DNA from: DAOUKH01 sp964291475
GTDB taxonomy: Bacteria > Chloroflexota > Dehalococcoidia > SHYB01
DNA length: 64,000 nt
Assembly: GCA_964291475.2 (NCBI GenBank)
Contig: OZ220076.1
Span: 124,001 to 188,000, forward strand
Reading direction: 5' to 3'
The notes under the pieces were generated by a model that ran no database searches, was not told the origin of the DNA, and was given only the letters and a program-made list of their open reading frames with translations. Shown here piece by piece: positions 50,591 through 59,889 of the stretch. Position 1 is the first letter of the stretch; the number at the start of each line of letters is the position of its first letter. A program made the position numbers and the translations under genes.

Positions 50591-52294
50591 ATGTTTCAAA
50601 GAATAGGCAAGCGGTGGCTCTTGCTTGTCACACTGACGGCGGTAGTCGCGATGGTCGTGGCCGCCTGCGGCGGGGATGCCGACCCCACTGAGGCCCCGGC
50701 ACCCCCCACCGCACCACCGACCGCGACCCCGATCCCGGCTGCCACGGCTACGCCGGAGCCTCCGAACCTTGACCGGTACGGCGGCACGATCTCCTGGGCA
50801 TGGTGCTGCCCCAATCTGCCGAACCTGGACCCCCACTTCGGCAACCACATGACGGCGCAGTCGGTCAGCCCGGCTTACAACCACCTGACCAAGCTCGTCA
50901 GCGGCGACACGCCCAACGACGTGACGGTCGAGCTGGACCTGGCCGAGGACCTCACGTTCTCGAGCGACGGCCTCACGATGACCTTCACGCTGCATGAAGG
51001 CGTCAAATTCCACGACATCGACCCTGCCAACGGCCGTGTGATCACGGCGCAGGACGTGAAATGGAACCTGGAGCGCCTGGCATTCGAGGAAGCAAGCTCC
51101 TACAAGTCCACCTATCGGAACGTGGACAGCTTCGAGGCGCCCGACGCCACGACCCTCGTGATCAACATGAAGCTGATCGACACCCTCATGCCGTTCGCGA
51201 TGGCGGGCCGGGAAGCCTACCTTGCGGCGCCTGAGACGCCCGACCTCAAAGTCCAGACCATCGGCACCGGCCCGTTCGTTCTGAACCGGTGGGAGAAGGA
51301 CGTCGGCGTCTTCCTCGACCGCAACCCTGAGTACTTCAAGGTCGATGCGGCCGGAGCGGCGCTCCCCTACGCGGACTCGACCGAGAGCCTCATCATCTCC
51401 GACCGCGCCGCGAGGACCGCTGCGCTGATCTCGGGCCAGTTGAGCTACCTTGAGTACGTCTTCACGGATGAGGCCGGGCAGGTCAACGCTGCCGTTCCCG
51501 ACATCCAACAGGAGACCTACCGCTGGCAGAGCTCCTACGTCGTTTACTTCAACTTCAATGACCCGATGTTCCAGGACGTCCGCGTGCGACGCGCCATCGC
51601 CTTGGGCATGGACATTGACGCCCACATCGCGGTGGCCTTCGGCGGCGACGCCGTCTGGGCCGGCCCGATCTCCGGCCAGCATGGCTCGGCTTGGGCCTTC
51701 ACGCCCGAAGAGCTTGCCCAGGACAAGTACTACTACCGCTATGACGTGGACGAGGCGAAGGCCTTGCTCGCGGAGGCGGGGATACCCGAAGGCTTCGAGC
51801 TGCACGTGGACTCCGTCGAGTTCCAGCGGGACTACTCGTCCCAGGCGGAGCTCTTCGTGACGGAGATGGAGGCGCTGGGCTTCGACGTCGTGCATAACGT
51901 CGAGCCGGACTTCGGCTCCTTCATCCAGCACTCTCGGAGCGTCAGCTACAAGCACCTCGCCTGGGGCTTCGACGGACAGAACGCGCCGTTGGCCTGGCTG
52001 GTGAACAACTACCGCTCCGACGGAGCCAAGAACGCTTCCGGCCTCGTTGACGCCTCGCTCGATGCAGCGATCGACGACATCCTGACGACGATCGACGTGT
52101 CGGAGCAGCAGCGCAAGGCCAAGGAGCTGCAGGACCGCATCCTCCAGGAAGTGCTCGTGAGCTCACGCGTCGCGGACTCGAACACCCACGCCTTCGCTCA
52201 GGCGAACGTGCGGTCGGACGAGTTCGGTCGATACCGGACCCAGCCGATCGAGACCTACGTGCGCGACCACGAGAACATCTGGTTCGAGAACTAA
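50591..52294 (+). CDS. ABC transporter substrate-binding lipoprotein (SBP_bac_5)
   Basis: A 567-residue oligopeptide/nickel-type (family 5) binding protein. Lipobox VVAACGG, a short Thr/Pro linker, then the mature domain with the unusual double cysteine WAWCCPNLPNLDPHFGNH, VITAQDVKWNLER, FDTIGTGPF-like TIGTGPFVLNRW, and the late FIQHSRSVSYKHLAWGF. It feeds the two permease genes that follow. Ligand unknown (peptide, glycoside or small metabolite). 61 nt and a hairpin separate it from the permease. Confidence 0.92.
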   Translation: MFQRIGKRWLLLVTLTAVVAMVVAACGGDADPTEAPAPPTAPPTATPIPAATATPEPPNLDRYGGTISWAWCCPNLPNLDPHFGNHMTAQSVSPAYNHLTKLVSGDTPNDVTVELDLAEDLTFSSDGLTMTFTLHEGVKFHDIDPANGRVITAQDVKWNLERLAFEEASSYKSTYRNVDSFEAPDATTLVINMKLIDTLMPFAMAGREAYLAAPETPDLKVQTIGTGPFVLNRWEKDVGVFLDRNPEYFKVDAAGAALPYADSTESLIISDRAARTAALISGQLSYLEYVFTDEAGQVNAAVPDIQQETYRWQSSYVVYFNFNDPMFQDVRVRRAIALGMDIDAHIAVAFGGDAVWAGPISGQHGSAWAFTPEELAQDKYYYRYDVDEAKALLAEAGIPEGFELHVDSVEFQRDYSSQAELFVTEMEALGFDVVHNVEPDFGSFIQHSRSVSYKHLAWGFDGQNAPLAWLVNNYRSDGAKNASGLVDASLDAAIDDILTTIDVSEQQRKAKELQDRILQEVLVSSRVADSNTHAFAQANVRSDEFGRYRTQPIETYVRDHENIWFEN

Positions 52295-52295
52295 C

Positions 52296-52310
52296 CGGTC
52301 CACGGGACCG
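52296..52310 (+). other. Intercistronic hairpin after the binding-protein gene
   Basis: Perfect CGGTCC-ACG-GGACCG starting 1 nt after the stop, no T-run. Such hairpins can stabilise the upstream mRNA so that binding protein exceeds permease. Confidence 0.5.
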
Positions 52311-52355
52311 CACAAGCTAATCGGTTCAAATAAGGGAATATAGGGGAGGAGCCCA

Positions 52356-53306
52356 ATGGCGTACGTCGTCAGAAGGCTCCTTCTCTATATTCCCGTAGCG
52401 CTTCTCGTATTCACTATCGTTTTCTGGTTCATCCGGTTCGTTCCGGGTGACTTCGTCGATATCCTTCTCGAAAACGCGACGTCGGCAAGGGACGAGTCCG
52501 TGCAGGCGGCGATTCGTGAAGACTTGGGTTTGGACGTCCCGCACGTCGAGCAGTACTTCGTCACCCTCGGCAGCTACCTCACGGGCGATCTGGGGAATTC
52601 GATCACGGACGGCTCCCCCATCGTCGACGAGGTGCTGCGGCGGGTCCCCATCACGCTCGAGGTCGCGGGTCTGGCGATCATCTTCGCCCTCATCATCGCG
52701 ATTCCCGCCGGTGTAATCTCGGCGATCTGGCAAGACACCCTGGTGGACTACGCCGCGAGGGTCTTCGCCATCGTGGCGCTCGCCGTGCCCAACTTCTGGC
52801 TGGCGACGCTGATCGTCGTCTATCCCGCGAACCTTTGGCAGTACGCCCAGCCGGTGGGCTATGTGGGGTTCTTTGACGATCCCTTGACGAACCTCGAGCA
52901 GATTCTCCCCGCCGCCGTCGTTTCGGGCGCGATATCGGCGGGCATCCTGGCCCGATTCATTCGCTCCGCGCTCTTGGAGGTGCTGCGGCAGGACTACATA
53001 CGCACCGCCCGGGCCAAGGGCCTCTCCGAATGGTCGGTGATCTTCGTCCACGCGATGAAGAACGCCATGGGCTCGACGATCACCGTGGGCGGACTCATCT
53101 TCGCCAACCTCATTACCGCCGCCATCGTCATCGAGGGCATCTTCTCCATCCCCGGGCTCGGACTCCTCGTGGTCAGTTCCATCGAGCTACGTGATTACAC
53201 CACCCTGCAGGCCGTGACGATCTTCTTCGCCTTCGCGGTCGTGCTGCTCAATCTGTTGATCGACATCGCCGTCGCGTGGCTCGATCCGCGCGCGAGGACC
53301 ATCTAG
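52356..53306 (+). CDS. DppB/OppB-type ABC permease
   Basis: A 316-residue inner-membrane subunit, six helices. Evidence: N-terminal MAYVVRRLLLYIPVALLVF, GDLGNSITDGSPIVDEVLRRVPITLEV (split motif LGNSITDGSPI), and EAA loop DYIRTARAKGLSEWSVIFVHA. It ends with INLLIDIAVAWLDPRAR-type tail. ATG 52356 with GGGGAGGAG 5 nt upstream. Pairs with the DppC-type permease 12 nt downstream. Confidence 0.94.
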   Translation: MAYVVRRLLLYIPVALLVFTIVFWFIRFVPGDFVDILLENATSARDESVQAAIREDLGLDVPHVEQYFVTLGSYLTGDLGNSITDGSPIVDEVLRRVPITLEVAGLAIIFALIIAIPAGVISAIWQDTLVDYAARVFAIVALAVPNFWLATLIVVYPANLWQYAQPVGYVGFFDDPLTNLEQILPAAVVSGAISAGILARFIRSALLEVLRQDYIRTARAKGLSEWSVIFVHAMKNAMGSTITVGGLIFANLITAAIVIEGIFSIPGLGLLVVSSIELRDYTTLQAVTIFFAFAVVLLNLLIDIAVAWLDPRARTI

Positions 53307-53318
53307 GCCGGGCGACCC

Positions 53319-54221
53319 ATGACCACGGAACGCGCCATAGAGCAGCCGTTCGGCCGTCCCGGCCCACTTGACTGGGCGGCGCGCTTCGCCAGGGCGACTT
53401 GGAGCTTCTCCAGACGGCACCCCCTCGGGGCCGTGGGCGCTTTCGTGATCCTCGTCGTCGCCTTCCTCGCGGCTACGGCCGAGATCATCGCTCCCTACGA
53501 CTTCTCCCAGCCCGCGCCCCTCGACCGCTTGCAGGGGCCGAGCACCGCCCATTTCTTCGGTACCGACGACCTCGGCCGGGATACTTTCAGCCGCGTCCTC
53601 TTCGGCGCGCGGCTCTCCTTGATCGTCGGCATCGGCTCCGTCGCCGCCGGCATCCTCCATGGTGCGCTGTGGGGACTGGCGTCGGGCTACATTGGCGGCT
53701 GGTTCGACGCTTTCGTGCAGCGGATCATGGAAGCGATCATGTCCGTGCCCTTACTGCTCATGGCCCTGGTCGTGGTGGTGGTGTGGGGCGCCGGTATCGA
53801 GAAGATCATCCTGGCGCTCGGACTCGTGCTGACACCCATCGGGGCGAGGGTGATGCGCGCCGAAGTGCTCTCGGCCAAAGAGAACATGTACATCGACGCC
53901 GCCCGCGCCATCGGGGCAAGCGGGCCGCGCATCGCATTCCGCCACATCCTGCCGAACGTCACCGCGCCGATCCTTGTGCTCGTCACCGTTAACCTCGGCT
54001 TTGCGATCATCGCCGAGGCCATGCTCTCCTTCCTCGGATTGGGGCCGAACCTCCCTTCATGGGGTGAAATGCTCGCCGGTGAGGGCCGGCAGTATATGAT
54101 TGTGGCCCCGTGGATCGCGCTCTTCCCGGGCCTGGCGATCACCACCACCGTGCTCGCCTTTAACCTCCTTGGCGACGCCATTCGCGACGAGTTCGACCCA
54201 CGGCTCCGCGACGGGAGGTAG
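53319..54221 (+). CDS. DppC/OppC-type ABC permease
   Basis: A 300-residue permease. OppC-like N-terminal helix after a cytoplasmic tail, then HFFGTDDLGRDTFSRVLFGARLSL and EAA loop MYIDAARAIGASGPRIAFRHILPN, both diagnostic. ATG 53319. Completes the membrane channel. No ATPase gene (DppD/DppF-type) follows, so the ATP-hydrolysing subunits must be encoded elsewhere or shared. Confidence 0.94.
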   Translation: MTTERAIEQPFGRPGPLDWAARFARATWSFSRRHPLGAVGAFVILVVAFLAATAEIIAPYDFSQPAPLDRLQGPSTAHFFGTDDLGRDTFSRVLFGARLSLIVGIGSVAAGILHGALWGLASGYIGGWFDAFVQRIMEAIMSVPLLLMALVVVVVWGAGIEKIILALGLVLTPIGARVMRAEVLSAKENMYIDAARAIGASGPRIAFRHILPNVTAPILVLVTVNLGFAIIAEAMLSFLGLGPNLPSWGEMLAGEGRQYMIVAPWIALFPGLAITTTVLAFNLLGDAIRDEFDPRLRDGR

Positions 54222-54296
54222 CCGTCCCCGTGGCCAGGCCCCACTCGTCTCCTAATATTGGGCCCGCGCAGCGGCCGACAAGAAAGGGGTGACCGC

Positions 54297-56168
54297 ATGC
54301 GACCGGTCCTGTTGGTCAATCTGGCAGCAATCCTTGCGCTCTTGGTCGCCGCCTGCGGAGCGCCCGAGCCAACTCCCACCATCACGCCAGTTCCCACGGC
54401 CTCGCCAGTTCCCACGGCCTCGCCAGTTCCCACGGCCTCGCCTGCTCCCACGGCCACACCAGCGCCCACGGCCACACCAGCGCCCACGGCGACACCCGCT
54501 CCCACTCCCACCTCTCTGTCCGTCACCTCGCCAGAACCCACCGCCACGACCACACCTACCGCAGCGCCCACCCCCACCGCCACGCCTCTGCCGACCGCCA
54601 CGCCTGTGCCGACCGCCACGCCTACGCCGGAGCCTCTGAACCTTAATCGGTACGGCGGCACGATCTCTTGGGCGTGGTGCTGCCCGAACCTGCCGAACCT
54701 CGATCCGCACTTCGGCAACCACATGACGGCGCAGTCGATCAGCCCGGCCTATAACCGCCTGACCAAGCTCGTCAGCGGCGACACGCCGAACGACGTGACC
54801 ATCGAGTTGGACCTCGCCCAGGATCTCACCTTCTCAAGCGACGGCCTGAAGATGACGTTCACCGTGCGTGAGGGCGTGACGTTCCACGACATGGACCCGG
54901 CGAACGGCCGCGCGATCACCGCGCAGGACGTGAAGTGGAACCTCGAGCGCCTCGCCTTCGATGAGGCCAGCTCCTACAAGTCCAGCTACCGGAACGTCAG
55001 GAGTTTCGAGGCGCCGGACTCCACTAGCTTTGTGATCAACATGAAGGTCATCGACACCCTCATGCCATTTGCGATGGCCGGGCGAGAGGCTTACATCGCG
55101 GCGCCTGAGACACCCAACCTCAACTTCCAGACCATCGGTACCGGGCCGTACCTGCTGAACCGTTGGGAGAAGGACGTCGGCGTTTTCCTCGACAGGAACC
55201 CCACCTACTTCAAATTCGACACATCCGGTACCCGGCTTCCCTACGCTGACGCCACCGAGAGCCTCATCATCCCCGACCGCGCCGCCAGGACCGCAGCGCT
55301 AATCTCGGGGCACTTGAGCTACCTGGAGTATGTCTTCACGGATGAGGCCGCGCAGGTCAACGCCGCCGCGCCCGACATGCAACAGGATACGTACCGCTGG
55401 CAGAGTTCTTACGTGCTCTACTACAACTTCAACGACCCCATGTTCCAGGACGTCCGCGTGCGGCGGGCCATCTCCCTGGGCATGAACATCGACGACCACA
55501 TTCTGGTGGCCTTCGGCGGCGACGCGGTGTGGGCCGGCCCAATCTCGGGCCAGCACGGCTCGGCCTGGGCCCTCACGCCACAGGAGCTCGCGCAGGACAA
55601 GTACTACTACCGCTATGACGTGGACGAGGCGAGAGCCTTGCTGGCCGAGGCGGGCGTCCCAGAAGGCTTCGAGCTGCATGTCGACTCAGTGAGCTTCCAA
55701 CGCGACTACTCCTCCCAAGCGGAACTCTTCGTGATCGAGATGGAGAATCTGGGCTTCAAGGTCGTGCACAACGTCGAGCCGGACTTCGGCTCCTTCATCC
55801 AGCATTCCCGGAGCGTCAGCTACAAGCACCTCGCCTGGGGCTTCGACGGACAGAACGCGCCGCTGGCCTGGCTGGTGAACAACTACCGCTCCGACGGAGC
55901 CAAGAACGCCTCCGGCCTCGTTGATCCCGAACTCGACGCGTGGATCGACGACATCCTGACGACGATCGACGTGTCGGAGCAGCAGCGTAAGGCCAAGGCG
56001 TTGCAGGACCATCTCCTCCAGAACGTGCTTGTCAGCTCACGCGTCGCCGACTCCAACACCCACGCATTCGCGCAGGCAAACGTGCGGTCGGACGATCTAG
56101 GCCGGTATCGCACCCAGCCAATCGAGACCTACGTGCGCGACCACGAGAACATCTGGTTCGAGCACTAG
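54297..56168 (+). CDS. Paralogous SBP_bac_5 lipoprotein
   Basis: 623 residues, nearly identical over the mature domain to the binding protein at 50591 (shared WAWCCPNLPNLDPHFGNH, YYYRYDVDEARALLAEAG, NIWFEH end). The main difference is the linker after lipobox LLVAACG: about 105 residues of Thr/Pro/Ala versus about 35. ATG 54297 with AAAGGGG upstream; a TTG at 54258 is in frame but has no signal-like residues. Tandem duplication around the permeases suggests either dosage or divergence of ligand. Likely cotranscribed with the permeases. Confidence 0.92.
   Translation: MRPVLLVNLAAILALLVAACGAPEPTPTITPVPTASPVPTASPVPTASPAPTATPAPTATPAPTATPAPTPTSLSVTSPEPTATTTPTAAPTPTATPLPTATPVPTATPTPEPLNLNRYGGTISWAWCCPNLPNLDPHFGNHMTAQSISPAYNRLTKLVSGDTPNDVTIELDLAQDLTFSSDGLKMTFTVREGVTFHDMDPANGRAITAQDVKWNLERLAFDEASSYKSSYRNVRSFEAPDSTSFVINMKVIDTLMPFAMAGREAYIAAPETPNLNFQTIGTGPYLLNRWEKDVGVFLDRNPTYFKFDTSGTRLPYADATESLIIPDRAARTAALISGHLSYLEYVFTDEAAQVNAAAPDMQQDTYRWQSSYVLYYNFNDPMFQDVRVRRAISLGMNIDDHILVAFGGDAVWAGPISGQHGSAWALTPQELAQDKYYYRYDVDEARALLAEAGVPEGFELHVDSVSFQRDYSSQAELFVIEMENLGFKVVHNVEPDFGSFIQHSRSVSYKHLAWGFDGQNAPLAWLVNNYRSDGAKNASGLVDPELDAWIDDILTTIDVSEQQRKAKALQDHLLQNVLVSSRVADSNTHAFAQANVRSDDLGRYRTQPIETYVRDHENIWFEH
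54387..54494 (+). repeat. Six 18-bp tandem repeats encoding the lipoprotein linker
   Basis: Units at 54387, 54405 and 54423 are identical (CCAGTTCCCACGGCCTCG); three diverged units follow. In-frame slippage here would change linker length. Confidence 0.9.
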
Positions 56169-56192
56169 CCTTTTCTCAAGGGAGTCATCACC

Positions 56193-57005
56193 ATGTCCAT
56201 CCTTGACCGGTTCTCACTTGACGGGCGCGTGGCCGTGGTCTCGGGGCCGGGCCAGGGTATCGGCCGGGCCATCGCGCTCGCGATGGCCGAGGCCGGCGCC
56301 GACGTCGTGCTCGCCGGGATCAACGTGGAAAACCCGGCGGCCAGCGAGGCCGAGCTCTCGGAGGCCGTGGCGCAGATCGAGGAGCGGGGGCGCCGGGCGC
56401 TTCCGGTCACGGTGGACATGCGCGAGGCGGACGATGTCCAGGGGCTCGTAGCCAAAGCGGTCGAGGCTTTCGGCAAGATCGACGTGATGGTGAACAACGT
56501 CGGCGGCACCGGCCTCGAACCCTCCCTCGGGCTGAGCGAAGAGACCTGGGACCGCGGCATCGAGACGAACCTCACCACGACGTTCATGGGCTGCCGGTAC
56601 GCCGGCGAGCACATGGCGGAGCGCGGGTCGGGCGCCATCGTCAACATCTCCTCGATGGACGGGCGGCGCCCCGCGCTGCACCGCGCCGCCTACGGAGCGG
56701 GCAAGGCGGGGGTGATCAGCCTTACGGAGACGGCGGCGGAGGAGCTCGGCCCCTACGGCATCAGAGTCAACGCCATCGCCCCGACGTGGGTGCTGACCGA
56801 GCGCATGGCGCAGCGTTGGGAGGAGGACCCCAGTAAGCCGGCGCTTGCCGTACCGACCATCCCCCTGGGCCGCGGGGCGCGGCCCGACGAGGTCGCGGCG
56901 CTGGCCGTCTTCCTGGCCTCCGACGCTTCCTCATATATCACCGGCCATACCATCGGCATCACCGGCGGCGCACTGATCACCGGGACGCCGGAGATGATCG
57001 TCTAG
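56193..57005 (+). CDS. SDR-family oxidoreductase
   Basis: 270 residues: VVSGPGQGIGRAIALAMAEAG, MVNNVGGTG, NISSMDG, catalytic YGAGK, and SYITGHTIGITGGAL. ATG 56193 with AGGGAG 8 nt upstream, 24 nt after the binding-protein stop, so possibly still in the importer operon. Closely related to the next gene. Confidence 0.92.
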   Translation: MSILDRFSLDGRVAVVSGPGQGIGRAIALAMAEAGADVVLAGINVENPAASEAELSEAVAQIEERGRRALPVTVDMREADDVQGLVAKAVEAFGKIDVMVNNVGGTGLEPSLGLSEETWDRGIETNLTTTFMGCRYAGEHMAERGSGAIVNISSMDGRRPALHRAAYGAGKAGVISLTETAAEELGPYGIRVNAIAPTWVLTERMAQRWEEDPSKPALAVPTIPLGRGARPDEVAALAVFLASDASSYITGHTIGITGGALITGTPEMIV

Positions 57006-57022
57006 CGGCGAGGGAGAAGACC

Positions 57023-57841
57023 ATGGGCGTACTCGACCTGTTCAAACTCGAAGGCAAGACGGCGATCATCACCGGCGCGGGCCAGGGCATCGGGCGCGGC
57101 ATCGCGACCGGATTCGCCGAGGCGGGGGCCAACGTCGTCCTCGCCGGCGTCAACGTCAAGACGCCGGAGCGGAGCGAGGCCGAACTGCGCGAGCTCGCCG
57201 ACGAGCTGTCGGCGCTCGGGGTCCGGGCGCTGCCCGTCGTGACCGAAATGCGCAAAGAGGCCGACGTTGCCGCGCTGATCGACCGCGCCGCGGGCGAGTT
57301 CGGCGGGGTCGACGTCATGGTGAACAACGTCGGCGGCGGCACGGTCCCGACGGCATTCCTGAAGCTATCCCCGGAGCACTGGCGGGAGAACGTTCAGGAG
57401 AACCTGAACACCTCGTTCCTGGGATGCCGCATCGCGGGGGCGCACATGGCGGAGCGGGGATCGGGGACGATCGTGAACCTGGCCGCCATCGCCGGCATCG
57501 GCCCCTCGCCGTACTACGCCCACTACGCGGCGGCGAAGGCCGGAGTTATCAGCATCACCAGGACCTTCGCGGCCGAGCTCGCGCCCGCGGTGCGCGTCAA
57601 CGCCATCATTCCCTATCTGATTCGGACACCGACCGTCAATGCGGCGATGCAGGCCGACCCCGTGCTCGAGGCCGAGGCCCTGAGCATGACGCCATTGGGC
57701 CGCCTGGGCACGCCGCCGGAGGTGGCGTCGCTGGCGCTCTTCCTGGCGAGCGAGGCGTCGTCGTACATCACCGGACAATCGGTGCGGCTCACCGGCGGCG
57801 CGCAGCCGGGCAGCAACCTTTCGGTCGCCGATCCGAAGTAG
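57023..57841 (+). CDS. SDR-family oxidoreductase
   Basis: 272 residues: IITGAGQGIGRGIATGFAEAG, MVNNVGGGTVP, NLAAIAG, YYAHYAAAK (Tyr-x3-Lys as YAAAK), and SYITGQSVRLTGGAQPG. The pair with the preceding SDR (17 nt apart) looks like an old duplication; both share the loop with VNxxxxxxAELRELADEL-type insertion after beta-2. Probably acts on an imported or CoA-linked hydroxy compound with the downstream enzymes. Confidence 0.92.
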   Translation: MGVLDLFKLEGKTAIITGAGQGIGRGIATGFAEAGANVVLAGVNVKTPERSEAELRELADELSALGVRALPVVTEMRKEADVAALIDRAAGEFGGVDVMVNNVGGGTVPTAFLKLSPEHWRENVQENLNTSFLGCRIAGAHMAERGSGTIVNLAAIAGIGPSPYYAHYAAAKAGVISITRTFAAELAPAVRVNAIIPYLIRTPTVNAAMQADPVLEAEALSMTPLGRLGTPPEVASLALFLASEASSYITGQSVRLTGGAQPGSNLSVADPK

Positions 57842-57865
57842 CCCTCGAGACGGGAGACCGACCGC

Positions 57866-58669
57866 ATGGCCCACGGCATTCGCTACGGCTACGCCGACAC
57901 CCCGGAGGGGCAGGTCCACTACCGCGAGGCGGGCTCCGGCCCCGCGGTGGTCCTGCTCCACGAGACACCCCTGTCGGGCGCGACCTACGAGTGGGCGCTG
58001 CCGCTGCTTGCCCCGCACGTCCGGGCGATCGCCCCCGACCTCCCAGGCTACGGATCGTCGCCGCCGCCGGAGGCGCCGCTCTCCATTCCAGAGTACGCGC
58101 ATCGTGTCGGCTTGATCCTCGACGCGCTCGGCCTCGAGCAGGCCGCCGTGGTGGGCGGACACACTGGGGCAGCCGTTGCGCTGCAGATCGCCACCGACCT
58201 GCCCGACCGCGTACCGAGCGCGATCGCCATGGGGACGCCTCTGTTCACGAAGGAGCAGGGACAGGACATGATCGAGCGCACCGACCTCGGCTACCGCGCC
58301 TCGAAGGACGGAAAGCACCTCGAGGCGGCGTGGACGTACATCGCGCGGTTTCTCGGCGATTCCTCCGACGAGTACTACGACGTCGTCACCCGCGCCTTCA
58401 TCGAGGCCGGCGGGCGCTTCGACTGGGCCTTCAAGGCCATCTTCACCTTCGACCTCTACGCCTTGCTGCCCAAAGTCCCCTGCCCTACCCTCTACCTGGT
58501 GACGGAAGGCGACTTTCTGAGGAGCAAGAACGAAGAGGCGGTGAGCCTCACCCCGAAGGGCGAGGGCAAGGTGCTCGACCTGCCCCGAGGCGAGCTCTAT
58601 GCCCGGCACCCGGAGACCTTCCGCGACGAAGCCTTAACGTACTGGCGACGGACCGGGTACCTCTCCTAG
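57866..58669 (+). CDS. Alpha/beta-hydrolase with threonine at the nucleophile position
   Basis: 267 residues. Oxyanion-type LLHETPLSG, DLPGYGSSP, then the nucleophile elbow reads VVGGHTGAAVAL where GHSxGG is usual, so Ser is replaced by Thr. Acid residue in YLVTEGDFL; the catalytic His may be in LYARHPETF. The substitution may mean weak, altered or no hydrolytic activity. ATG 57866, 24 nt after the SDR. Confidence 0.85.
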   Translation: MAHGIRYGYADTPEGQVHYREAGSGPAVVLLHETPLSGATYEWALPLLAPHVRAIAPDLPGYGSSPPPEAPLSIPEYAHRVGLILDALGLEQAAVVGGHTGAAVALQIATDLPDRVPSAIAMGTPLFTKEQGQDMIERTDLGYRASKDGKHLEAAWTYIARFLGDSSDEYYDVVTRAFIEAGGRFDWAFKAIFTFDLYALLPKVPCPTLYLVTEGDFLRSKNEEAVSLTPKGEGKVLDLPRGELYARHPETFRDEALTYWRRTGYLS

Positions 58670-58691
58670 CAGCACGGCGACCGACACGACC

Positions 58692-59889
58692 ATGACTCCG
58701 GCTCAACACGAAGACCGCATCATCACCGACGAGGTGCTCGAGCGGGCGCGACGGCACATTGGGGCGGCGCTCAAGACGCACGCGCCCTTCCACGAGCACG
58801 TGACCTCCGACGCGGCGCGGCATTTCGCGCACGGCGGCGGCGACGACAACCCCCTCTACTGCGACCCCGCCTACGCGGCGAAGGGGCGCTGGGGCGCCGT
58901 CATCGCGCCGCCGATGTTCTTCCGCAGCACCGGCGTGCCCTCGAAGACGGAGTGGACGGAGGAGGAGCGCGCATTGGCGCGCGACCCGCTGAGCGGCATC
59001 CACTCCTGGTACGCCGGCGACGTCATCCGCTGGCTGTTGCCGATGAAGGCCGGCGACCAGCTCTTCGAGCGCCGGTTCCTCAAGGACCTCATCGAGAAGT
59101 CGAGCTCCTTCGCGGGCCGCACCATCCTCGAAATCTCACGGCGCGAATACCGGAACCAGCACGGCGAGCTCGTGGTGGTGTCGGACCAGATCAACATCCG
59201 GGGCGGGCGGCAGAAGAAGTGGGGCGAGCGCAAGAAGTACGCCGCCTACGAGCGCCACCAGTACACGCCGGAGGAGATCGAGCGCATCGACGAGACGTAC
59301 GCGCAAGAGTCGCGGCGCGGCGACGAGCCCCGGTACTGGGAAGACGTCGAGACCGGCGACGAGCTGCCGGGGCAGGTCAAGGGCCCGATCACGGTCACGG
59401 ACATCATGAACTGGAACATGGGCTGGGGGCTCGCCATGCAGTTCCACGGCGCGCACCGGCTCGCGTACCAGTGGCGGAAGGCGCATCCCCGCGCCTACAT
59501 GCTCAACGAGTACGGCGTGCCGGACAGCATCGAGGCGGTGCACTGGGACCACGAGCTGGCCCGCCGCACCGGCAATCCCTCACGCCTACGACTACGGCGG
59601 CCAGCGGATCGCCTGGCTGGCCCAGATCATCACCGATTGGATGGGCGACGACGGCTGGCTGCTCTCGCTCGACTGCCAGGTGCGCCGCTTCGTCTACCTC
59701 GGCGACACTATCTGGACGAAGGCCACGGTGACGGGCAAGTCGACCAAAGACGGCCAGCACGAGGTCGAGATCGAGGTACGGGCGGAAGACCAGCGGGGCG
59801 AGGTCACCGCGACGGGGCAAGCGGTGGCGCTGCTGCCGTCGAAGGCCGGCGGCGAGGTCGTCCTGCCGCCGAAGATCGACCTCGGTTAG
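58692..59889 (+). pseudogene. FAS1-dehydratase/MaoC-type two-domain protein, frameshifted
   Basis: N-terminal MaoC_dehydrat_N (FAS1-like) domain (GGGDDNPLYCDPAYA, APPMFFRS) and C-terminal MaoC-like half. The frame from ATG 58692 breaks near 59580: after RRTGNP, removal of one base (the T at 59580) continues the protein as HAYDYGGQRIAWLAQII and runs to TAG 59889 (KIDLG end), giving about 399 residues, normal for the family. Read without correction the frame gives an Arg-rich, non-conserved tail to 60023 through the opposite-strand gene. Either a recent frameshift or an assembly error. It would hydrate an enoyl-CoA. Confidence 0.8.
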
